Shown piece by piece: positions 55,987-64,000 of a stretch of 64,000 nucleotides of DNA. Source of the DNA: Xanthoparmelia taractica (lineage: Eukaryota; Ascomycota; Lecanoromycetes; Lecanorales; Parmeliaceae); the NCBI GenBank assembly GCA_033085395.1, contig JANQBS010000044.1, positions 62,001 to 126,000 on the forward strand. The letters run 5' to 3'. Each line of letters starts with the position of its first letter. Position 1 is the stretch's first letter. The position numbers and the translations under genes were made by a program. The notes beneath the pieces were generated by a model that worked only from the letters and a program-made list of their open reading frames with translations, was not told the origin of the DNA and made no database searches.

Positions 55987-56306
55987 TATACAGTCTGGTG
56001 AGATTCCTCAAAGTGTACAATAAAAAGGATTGGCGATGACCCCCTGATGTGCGGACTCCGTCTCTCCATGACATTGTGCGCTCTAGTGCGCATGGCTTCT
56101 CTAAGGCCGTCAAGTCATGCGTGGGTGCCTGTTCACTTAAGTTTCCATGGTATTCTAGATTAATACACTCCCTCGTAGGGAACCGCAACCTCTCATCGCA
56201 GCAGATGGCATCTGACGCAATTCGGTTTGACCATGCCAGAAAACGACCTCTCTACGATCTCTCAACCACACGATCGCACGGGTGTAGCCAACTACGGAGG
56301 GTCAGC
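55987..56306. other. Convergent intergenic 320 bp
   Basis: Between the SEC66 and REI1-like stop codons. Both terminators should lie here. Confidence 0.4.
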
Positions 56307-57390
56307 CTAACATTGTTCCGAAACAGGAGCCCACAGACCACTTACTCTATAATGCTCCTGATGGTTGGACTCTTTGTTAACCCGCCACTCATGCTGGTTC
56401 TTTGCCCTCGCTTCCTGCTTCAAAGCCTTCTGCTCCGTCCCCCTCAATGCTCGCTTCTCGAACTCGCTAACCCCAATCATACCCCATTCACCTCTGGAAC
56501 GTGGCGCCAGCTGGCGTCCTGGATGATCCGGCATGGGATTGTCGCTATCGGCAGCTTCCGCTGCTGTTATGGCTCTACTTGCACCACGTTCGGCTGCAGT
56601 AGGATAAGAGTGCAGATTCTGGCGATAGTAGCGGGACAAAGAACGGTGTCCGAGTATTCGACCGGAGGGTAAGTGGAGTTCGTTGTCAGTATCTGGATGA
56701 AAGTCATGCTCATGGGGAGGTGAAGTCCTCTCAGTCTCTACGTGTTCCTTGGCTTCTCCAATCATTTGCTCCTCGGCCCCATCGTCAGACCCGTTTTTAA
56801 AGTCGTAAAATTGGTCCAGCTCCTCATCAAACGCAAGCTTGCAATGGCCCTTGTCTACCATGTGACTTCGGATTCCTTCCACTGTCTCTTTTGTTTTGCC
56901 GCAGTACAAGCATTCGCGAAAGTCTGAGATGACGGTGAATAGATAACAGAGAAGACCTTCTGCATCTTCTAGATCTTCCTGGTTTGGTATGAACAATCCA
57001 TGTACTTTGAACATATGTTCGACGTTGTCGTCCAATGTTTGGGAATCGAAATTACAGAATAAGCATCGCACAGGCGCATAGCCTCTTTCGATTTTTGTTC
57101 GAGAAAACTTAATATCCGAGAAACCTATCTCGTCGACTTGCCCAAGCTGTCTTATATCCGTGGGCCCATTTCGAAGTTTGGTAACATTTCTGTCAAAGAT
57201 CGTGACAGAGATTGGGGGCAGCGATGCAATCTTGCGTTTCAGATTGTATCCACTATAGTTTTTAGCACCCCAGTGTAGTGGCTTATCATCGAACAGAGGC
57301 TTACTGGTAGTCCGTGTGCATATGAGCCCGTTGGAGCTCGCTGCTCTCGAAGTGCAATTTGCAAGTATTGCAGGGGAATGAGACAGGCAT
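56307..57390 (-). CDS. REI1: Rei1-like cytoplasmic 60S biogenesis factor (C2H2 zinc fingers)
   Basis: Exons 57390-57305 and 57252-56307, with a 52-nt intron, give 343 aa. The start ATG was set by the first zinc finger: MPVSFPCNTCKLHFESSELQ then RAHMHTDYHGYNLKRKIASL. Two further fingers are RCLFCNFDSQTLDDNVEHMF and ECLYCGKTKETVEGIRSHMV. The C-terminal half has LPSGRILGHRSLSRYYRQNL and a basic tail. Rei1 removes Arx1 and scans the exit tunnel of late 60S subunits. The second of the usual four fingers (between KIASLPP and the RCLFC finger) is replaced by a short spacer, and the protein is shorter than typical Rei1/Reh1. It may be a divergent paralogue. Without splicing, an unrelated N-terminus is read. 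Confidence 0.85.
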
Positions 57391-57928
57391 TGCGCGGGTT
57401 TGCAGTGTAGTTTCTCGATGATATACGGATCTATGCAATCTTTCGAGGGCAATCTTTCAAGGAAAGAATGATACTGCGGGAAGGAAATCAATGGTTCGAC
57501 CACAAGAATTTACGGCATGATTACTTGGCTATGCCTATCTTTTTATACCGCCCAACAATGGCCAAAAAAATGAATGAGGGTATCTGAACGACTCTGTGAG
57601 TCAACTTGTGGACGTTCTTTGGGCCTGGGTTATGACTCAGGATGGAACATGAAATATCACAAAGTATGCCAAGTGGCGCTGAGTCAACCACCCCATCTGG
57701 TTTATATGGGTTAAATATGACACTGAGCCGCTTTTCTTCGTTTGAGCCACAATGGAATGACTCTCAATAAAACTTAAGATAGAAATAAGGCAAAAATGGT
57801 TATTCGAATAAACTGCCGAAATTACACAATCAGTAGAAACTGCAAAATATCTCACATTGGCTTCAAGAAATCGCTAAGTCGGCTCAGGAATGTCCGCCAC
57901 GCCTGGTTTTGTGACACCAGCCCTGACA
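57391..57928. other. Intergenic 538 bp
   Basis: AT-rich promoter region of the REI1-like gene and 3' end of the class II aldolase-family gene. No other signal was recognised. Confidence 0.4.
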
Positions 57929-58968
57929 TCAAGCCTTGAAACCTGGCCCACTGAGGAACTCCTCGTATTCAAGTTCAGGCTGGAACTCGCAGTATAAGAT
58001 CTCCTGACACGCTGTCAGCGTGGGAAAGAGGATGGCACACTGCTCTCCTAGATGGCCTTACCGATTCGCTAGCCATCTTGAAATTGTAAGCGGCCTCCTC
58101 ATCCGAGATTATGTGCTTTCTCAGGCCATTCGCTGCGGCCGCATCAACTTCCAGTTGAATCTTGCAGCTCTTCTCCATTAGCCTGAACAGATATCCAGCT
58201 TCATCACATGTCTTCCCCACAGTCAGAAGGCCGTGGTTCATCAGTATCAATCCTTTTCCATTCGGTCCGAGGGCCTGGGCCATTTTCGTCCCCTCTTCTT
58301 CACCAAAGACGATACCGCCATATTGGGAGTAGACCCCTTGAACACCATAAATGTTGCAGACGTCTTGATTTAGCATCTCCAAAGGTTTAGCAAAAGTGGA
58401 ATATGAGACACCATGGATGGAATGTGCATGACAGATTGCATGTACGTCTGGTCGCGCTCTATGGATAGCGGCGTGTATCAAGACACCGGCGGCATTGACA
58501 GGCCTGCTTAGATTACCTCCAATGATTTGGCCGCTGAGGTAATTGACCAGGACCATATCTGACGCCTTGAGCATGCCAAAGTGAACCTGCTTCTTTATTA
58601 GATCTACGAAATCGAGTCCTGCAACTAACGTTTATGGGGCAGACCGTACCCCCAAAGGATTCATCCACATCGCATCTGTATGGATAGGGTCAAGCACGCT
58701 GATGTGACCAGACATGCCTTCGGTGTATCGAAGCCTAGCAAAGACGCGGAACACGCCAGCCATATGTTCCTTTCTGACGAATACTCTGCGTTAGTATTTA
58801 CTGTGCTTCGTGTTGGTTGGAGTACGGTACTCCGTACATCCATAGCCTTTTTTTTTCAGGGTTGTTGAATGATGGGATGCCGGAAAGTGTTTTCCCGTGA
58901 GATATAGCCTCAAGAGGTGTGGGGTCTGCACTTTCCGCATGGCTATCGGCCGTTGCGATGGGCGCCAT
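57929..58968 (-). CDS. Class II aldolase/adducin-family protein
   Basis: Exons 58968-58838, 58773-58650, 58586-58062 and 58003-57929 give 284 aa with consistent phases. Segments: EHMAGVFRVFARLRYTEGMS, GHISVLDPIHTDAMWMNPLG, VHFGMLKASDMVLVNYLSGQ, IHRARPDVHAICHAHSIHGV, KGLILMNHGLLTVGKTCDEA and the C-terminal EILYCEFQPELEYEEF. The HAH and NHG motifs carry the zinc-binding His residues of class II aldolases, so metal binding is retained. The fungal cytosolic members have no settled substrate. The boundary of intron 1 is the least certain; alternative acceptors 14 nt apart change a few residues. Confidence 0.85.
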
Positions 58969-59569
58969 TACGGTACAAAGTCTGCCAAATAATGTTTTAC
59001 GTGTTTGGAGACTCGAGTCAGCGCCGTTCAATAAACGTTGTAACTCAATGGCTGTCTTAAAATGTTTTGAGAGTAATCATGAACGCATGAGACGCAGGAG
59101 GGACATAGGAAAATAAGAAGGTTCGTTTGAAGTGCAATGACCGTGCCAAGATCTTTTCTCGGCTACTGCTGTCGCTAGCGCCACCCCGACCCATAGTCGC
59201 GAGTCCTGTGGATGACCGAGGCTTTTGGCTTCTCTGATATCAAGCTTGAAAGCGGTTGGTCACATTGAGCAATACTTGAACAGGGAGATCTGTAAATTCA
59301 TTAAAAATTACTCCTTACTACTTAATTAAGTAAGGCAATCGTCTATGACTCACGTCTCTGGCAGACTCTAGCATTCTGTAAACAACCCAAGACCTGACAT
59401 TCTATATGCGCGCAGCCTTCTCTCTATACTAACTCCTATTCCATGAACTGCCCATCTAGACAAAAGTTCTCTCGTCCCCACTAAATAAATTGAATACCGG
59501 AACTCAGCGAATCGACCGGTTGGGCCCTTTTTATCATCTTCCATCTCGCCCGAAGGTAGCGTTGTCGCC
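58969..59569. promoter_or_regulatory. Divergent intergenic ~0.6 kb
   Basis: Between the divergent aldolase-family and RidA genes; it must hold both promoters. Includes an AT-rich tract (TTAATTAAG near 59320). No specific element was identified. Confidence 0.4.
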
Positions 59570-60012
59570 ATGTCCCGTCGCCTCATCAGCAGCGACTCTC
59601 CCTTCGAATCCCAAATCGGCTACTCGCGAGCCGTGGTTTCCGGACCCTGGGTCTTCGTGTCCGGTACAACAGGGTACGTACGAGTACAATGCCCGCCCCT
59701 GTTACTGGCTACTGACAAACAACCAAAACCAGATACGACTACTCCACGTCCCAAATCTCTCCAGACGTGGCGGAGCAATGCGACCAAGCCTTCAAGAACA
59801 TCCACGCCGCGCTGCAAGAGGCAGGCGCGGAGATGAAGGATGTGGTGAGGGTGCGCTATCTGTTGCCAGACAGGAGGGATTTCAGAAACTGCTGGCCGGT
59901 TTCGCAAAAGTGGCTCGGAGATGTGAGGCCGGCGGCTACAATGTGCCAGGCTGAGTTGACGAAGGACGAGATGAAGATTGAGATTGAGGTTACTGCTCAT
60001 ATGGTTGAGTAG
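59570..60012 (+). CDS. RidA/YjgF family protein
   Basis: Exons 59570-59673 and 59733-60012, with a 59-nt intron, give 127 aa. MSRRLISSDSPFESQIGYSR is followed by AVVSGPWVFVSGTTG, then EQCDQAFKNIHAALQEAGAE, MKDVVRVRYLL and ATMCQAELTKDEMKIEIEVT. The length and order match the trimeric RidA family, which hydrolyses reactive enamine/imine intermediates. The signature Arg sits in VVRVRYLLPDR. The fungal subgroup with this SSDSPFE start has no fixed substrate. Confidence 0.88.
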
Positions 60013-61191
60013 ATTTTGCGGCAGAAATCTGATTCAATGTTAAACCGTCACAAGCCTCCACCTAAAACGTGCCTGGAAAGATTGCACTTCCAGGAGTAAG
60101 GAGTCTCTTTTGACGGTGAATCTGATTCTGTTATCGCTTTTCTTTTGGGGGAGCTCATGTATTCGAAGAACCAGGAGATAATTGATCATGGATACAGCAA
60201 AGCTGCGTTTTCCGGTCTGAAAGATCGTCGCCAGGCATCTGCTGTAGAGCCCGGATGAGACTTGTCAGAGGCCTTCCAAGTGTTGAGACTCTTAGACGAG
60301 GATGCAAATGCCGACGATGTAGATTTGGCAGCACCGGCCGTAGTCGATCCTGGCGGGAAGGCGTATGAGAGTTTGACCACCAGTCGACCGTCTAAAGTAG
60401 CTGGGAAGACAGTGCATGTCCTCGTTAGGCTCTTGAATGCCAATGTGCCCTAAGATACTTAGGCAATAGCGGCATGACATTCCCAAGCGGAGGCTTCTCC
60501 TCCGCCTTCTCATCAAGGCGGTCGACCAAGAGCTTGAAAGCTCAACAAGGCTGAAGATCACCGGCCCTGATGCAGTGAAAACAGGGTGCATGTTGATTAA
60601 TCATGTCACTGCACCGAGTGCTAAGGATATTTATTTGCGGATGCTAGGGTGAGGCCAGAGATTGATAGCAAATCTTTGATTCAGTTTAGCCTTGCATAAG
60701 AGAAAGCCTGGCCGGTAGACAGGCGGCTGTAAACAATGTGAGGTATACAAATCGACCACGACGAACATGGCTATGAAATGTTGATGGTGGAATGAGAAAC
60801 GGTCACACCAGATCGGGAGCAACTTGAGCATAAGGATGCAGTCATGAGGGCTCAAAGAAGTAACGAAAGGTGTAAATTGGAGGCGCGAAAATCAGCAGAA
60901 TCATAAATGAAACACGAGTGGGTTATCATAGATGACATCTGATCCAACTCAGCTACTAGTATGCAATGTGGTTTGCAGCCTTGTTGTGATGCAAATATGG
61001 GACGTAAGGCAAGAGATTCGAGCCGCTGGGTGCCTCCGCAAAGTAAATTCGTAGACAAGGCTTGACAGCTGAAGCTTTGATACTTAGAACCATGGCCGCC
61101 GATGGAAGCGAAAGAAGAACTGAATAATAGGAAAGTTCACGGCTGACCGGCATTTGATGTCAATGGTGGAACAATGTAATTGGACCTTTAA
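60013..61191. other. Convergent intergenic ~1.2 kb
   Basis: Between RidA and GPI11. Several short frames, none with a family resemblance or a consistent splice pattern. Confidence 0.4.
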
Positions 61192-62087
61192 TCAGTCGAA
61201 CTTAATCCTCTTGCCCCGCAGCAGATACTCACCGGCAAATCTGAATACAAACCACCCAATATACGCCCCTGTGACAATTGTCACCGGCCACTTTTGCCAC
61301 TCTCGATCCCAGTCCAGTGGTATGGGTACCTGTATGCCGGTTAGTCTTCATTGACCCTGGCCACGTGAGAAGTCTTCAACGGACTGCACCAAGCCAAGCG
61401 CCCACTATAGCCCCGATCAAACCTCCCCATACTTCATCAAATGGTAGACACGCTCCTGATATTTCCCTCCACATGCGCGCGTTGACGCCGTGTACGTAGA
61501 ACAGAGGCAGGACGCCCAGCAGTGAGATGTGCGTTGCACATAGTAGATTGTGCCAGAAATGGGTAGTCAGAGGAGCACCGAAAAGAATGAGAATGACCGT
61601 CAACAGCGGAGCCGAAAGGGAGAGGCAGAGGAGTAGGGAGATAATGGCAGGCTTCATTGGGCGGGTAGCGAAAAGTTAGCAAGACCGACTGTGGACGGAG
61701 ACGTGGCAAAGGAGGGAAGCCCGAAGTATAGCATACCGTAATCCTGGACCGAACAGAAGCAGGCTTCGATTTGGTGGATTGCGCAAATTGAACACGCTTC
61801 CGAGTCGTGGGGCCCTTTGAAGATGTAGAAGGAGGTGTCGAGCTGCCGGAGGATTGAGGGAGGCAAACAACGCAGTACGTAATCTGAAGATGGGCAAGAG
61901 GAGCGATAGCTTTAGAGAGGACCGGCACTGGGTCATTGACCAGATAGGGAAAGCAGAAGTAGTATACAGTGAGGATGACAATGGGATGGAGGTGTGTATA
62001 AAGGCGAGCAATGTCGGTAGGAAGGACGGAGACGGGCTGCGAGACGGGGATGAGCTTTCGAGGCCTTGCCTCGACCGGTTCTGTCAT
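61192..62087 (-). CDS. GPI11: Gpi11 (PIG-F), GPI-anchor ethanolamine-phosphate transfer subunit
   Basis: Exons 62087-61737, 61651-61385 and 61329-61192 give 251 aa, the family's usual length. Helices: LHPIVILTVYYFCFPYLVND, PLAHLQITYCVVCLPQSSGS, AIISLLLCLSLSAPLLTVIL, FGAPLTTHFWHNLLCATHIS, LLGVLPLFYVHGVNARMWRE and the diagnostic ISGACLPFDEVWGGLIGAIV then PIPLDWDREWQKWPVTIVTG. Gpi11 partners with Gpi7/Gpi13 to add ethanolamine phosphate to the GPI core in the ER. The ATG at 62087 is the first in frame after the upstream non-ATG codons. Confidence 0.92.
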
Positions 62088-62736
62088 ATTGGACGAAGCA
62101 TTATTGTTGTTGTCTAGCGACAGTTCGATTGATGCAAGTTCAGAGTGTATGGATTTCAGAGGTGAACTAGGCCGAGTTGGGATCGCCAGCGGCAATGTCA
62201 CCTTCTTAACCCTACCTTAAGACGAGTCGAGATGTATAACTCAAGGTATAGCTAATCTTGTCTCAGATCGGGTTGGATACTTAATCCTATGTTAACTTAA
62301 GAACTATACTTATATGACTAGATCGTAGAGTAATCCTCCTGCTGGACCGATTTAGAGTAAGGTCATGTATATTGCTACGAAGTTGTTGCAAATTCGAAAC
62401 ATGTAATTTGCACCAAACGACGATACTACTATGACACACTTATGTCTTTATATGAGATTACTGGATGAGATGTGATTTGGTCCCAAAAGACCAGATACGA
62501 AAGGGGAACTAGAGAACGGAAATTGTAGCCCTTTTCGAGGTAAAGGATGCTGCTGCTCCTCTGCACATATTCCGCATGATTAGCCAACCCGAGAACTCCG
62601 TTCCATTCGAAATTGTCGAATGAGCTTCATTGATTGTAAAGAGACAGCAGAAGCTAATGGAGATTTGGTCTTCTTCTGGACCGAGCATCATGAATGCGAT
62701 CTTGTGTTCTTTGCCTTTGCTCTCCCCTAACTTCTG
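62088..62736. other. Intergenic ~0.65 kb
   Basis: GPI11 upstream region, AT-rich from 62220 to 62480. No gene was recognised. Confidence 0.35.
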
Positions 62737-63270
62737 TCAGCCCGTTCTTTGCAAATGAAGAGACTCAACAGCATCGATGTCATCATCCTCAAAAGTTTTC
62801 TGTTCGCTCCTGCTCCACCGGGCTAGTAGGTCCATGGAGCAAGATATGTGCAGCTCTTCGGCTCGTACGACAGCGCGTCCTTTTTTTTGGCTCGTCAGCA
62901 CTGTTTGCGCTGCTCTTGGATCCCCGAGAGATTCTCGCGGTCTCCACATAGAAACTCTAGAAAGAACGTGAGTCTGAATGAGCATCAGCTTGTAAAAGAA
63001 ACTTCGTCCATCTGCAGGAGGCCTGAATTCTGTGCTGGCTCAGCCATGCCTCCCTTGTTGTCGTTCCTACCCCTCCACAACATCCACCCTCCTCCACATC
63101 CCCACTACTGAAATTCCACCTCCCACCACCTCCCCATCCCCTAACCCTACATACCACGCTTCCAGCCCGCTCTACCCAAGCGCAAGCACGAGGTTTTTCC
63201 ATACTCGGAAAGTTCGTATCCTGCACCATCATCCCCATATTTCTCCCCGCAAATGCCAACGCGGCCTCTC
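62737..63270 (-). other. Possible multi-exon gene, unassigned
   Basis: On the minus strand, RVSMWRPRESLGDPRAAQTV then LTSQKKGRAVVRAEELHISC and MDLLARWSRSEQKTFEDDD forms a protein-like 82-codon frame ending at 62737. Upstream, MGMMVQDTNFPSMEKPRACA (from ~63236) could be a first exon. Several AG acceptors lie between but no single splice is convincing. No family was recognised. Confidence 0.25.
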
Positions 63271-64000
63271 TAGAACCCTCTAATACTCCTTCCCCCTAAA
63301 CTCTCTCATATTAACCAATCGCCCAATCTTCAAATACACCTCCTTTCCGTCCCAAATGCTACTACTTTAATAATTAGGTCCAGCAACATCGGGGATGGGT
63401 TTGTGCAGGGACAATTGCCGGAACTTTATTGTCTATCTCGATGTGTTTGAAGAGGTGTGAATGACCCAAGGAACACTGAAAGCGTCGTCGGCGGGGAGTT
63501 CTTCGGCTACGGAACATTTCTGCTCAAGGACGAAGATGGAAGCGCGGATGGGAATGGCATTGATGAATAGCTGTGGGGTGGAAGGTGTGGAGAGCGAGGA
63601 GGGATTGGACTGGGGCGAGAGGATAGCGTCGTGATGACTTTGATGGGACAGTCAGAATCTGCAATTGCGTGAAGGAAGCATAGGCTCGGTCATTCCGACC
63701 AGGAGAAAAGAGTAACAATTCATGCTGTAAATCCAGGCCATGATCCTGTTCCATATCACAGTGAAGATGGTACGACAGCCCTAACCCTACACATAAGTGC
63801 TGCAGCTGACTTCAATAGCTTAAACCCCAACGATCTTAGCAGTAATAACAAAGGCCTACCTTTCTTATAAGCTAAAGGATACAAGCACGATTTAGGCTTG
63901 AGCAACGTTCCATAAGCACGAGGCTTGTCCATCAAACCCACGCAACGAGTCATTGTCATGGACGATTTCGACACGGGGTCCAGACGAGAAGAGCGGAAAT
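63271..64000. other. Right-edge stretch without assigned gene
   Basis: One plus-strand frame from about 63481 reads protein-like (GGEFFGYGTFLLKDEDGSAD, VNPGHDPVPYHSEDGTT) but is cut by stops at 63568 and 63670 and resembles no family I know. A CCCTAACCCTA motif lies at 63780. A gene may begin beyond the right edge. Confidence 0.3.

Noticed and set aside
57305..57503. Alternative 5' start of the REI1-like gene giving an unrelated N-terminus
   Set aside because: It arises from reading the 52-nt intron; splicing restores the first C2H2 finger and the conserved GYNLKRK.
63481..63870. Plus-strand protein-like frame at the right edge
   Set aside because: Two internal stops and no recognisable family; recorded only as part of the unassigned stretch.
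1..64000. tRNA, rRNA and CRISPR signals
   Set aside because: No convincing B-box/T-arm pair, rRNA-like block or regularly spaced direct repeats were seen in a read-through of both strands.

Overview
This window looks like nuclear DNA of a filamentous ascomycete (Pezizomycotina). The protein-coding genes are interrupted by short introns of about 47-170 nt with GT...AG ends and CTAAC/CTAAT-type branch sites. The recognisable proteins are typical of that group: AcrB, Afi1, separase, Npl4, Sec66, Gpi11, bL31m, PTH11-like membrane proteins, and NRPS-like, PhyH and STAND-type accessory proteins. The species cannot be fixed from the sequence alone. No rRNA, tRNA or CRISPR array was seen. All gene models below are spliced by eye.

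Layout. Positions 1-4.9 kb hold conserved genes: the 3' part of acrB, a Ser/Pro-rich protein with a C-terminal Cys cluster, and an EF-hand protein resembling a myosin regulatory light chain. Positions 5.3-26.1 kb are an accessory, strongly decayed stretch. It has an apparently intact transaldolase, a broken NRPS-like (partial C)-A-T-R gene, remnants of an MFS transporter and a 2OG-Fe(II) oxygenase, a dimeric alpha/beta-barrel protein, a PhyH-family gene lacking one iron-ligand His, a RIB3-like gene with a 3' frameshift, and broken PTH11-like, D-amino-acid-oxidase-like and O-methyltransferase genes. A 465-bp AT-rich element with long terminal inverted repeats lies inside this stretch. The gene content reads like a secondary-metabolite cluster in decay.

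Positions 27-31.4 kb return to conserved genes: AFI1 and a mitochondrial-type flavin reductase domain protein. Positions 31.4-41 kb are again accessory: a decayed unknown gene, a GPI-anchored Cys-rich surface protein, a PTH11-like membrane protein, a STAND/NACHT N-terminal pseudogene and a second copy of the inverted-repeat terminus.

Positions 41.5-62.1 kb are dense housekeeping: mitoribosomal bL31m, a DUF5321-type mitochondrial membrane protein, a four-exon separase (about 2159 aa), S-formylglutathione hydrolase, NPL4, SEC66, a REI1-like ribosome-biogenesis factor, a class II aldolase/adducin protein, a RidA-family protein and GPI11. Positions 62.1-64 kb hold no gene that could be assigned.

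The conserved blocks cover unrelated core functions (chromosome segregation, protein translocation and degradation, 60S maturation, GPI-anchor synthesis, formaldehyde detoxification). The accessory blocks carry nearly all of the broken genes, so gene decay here is strongly partitioned.
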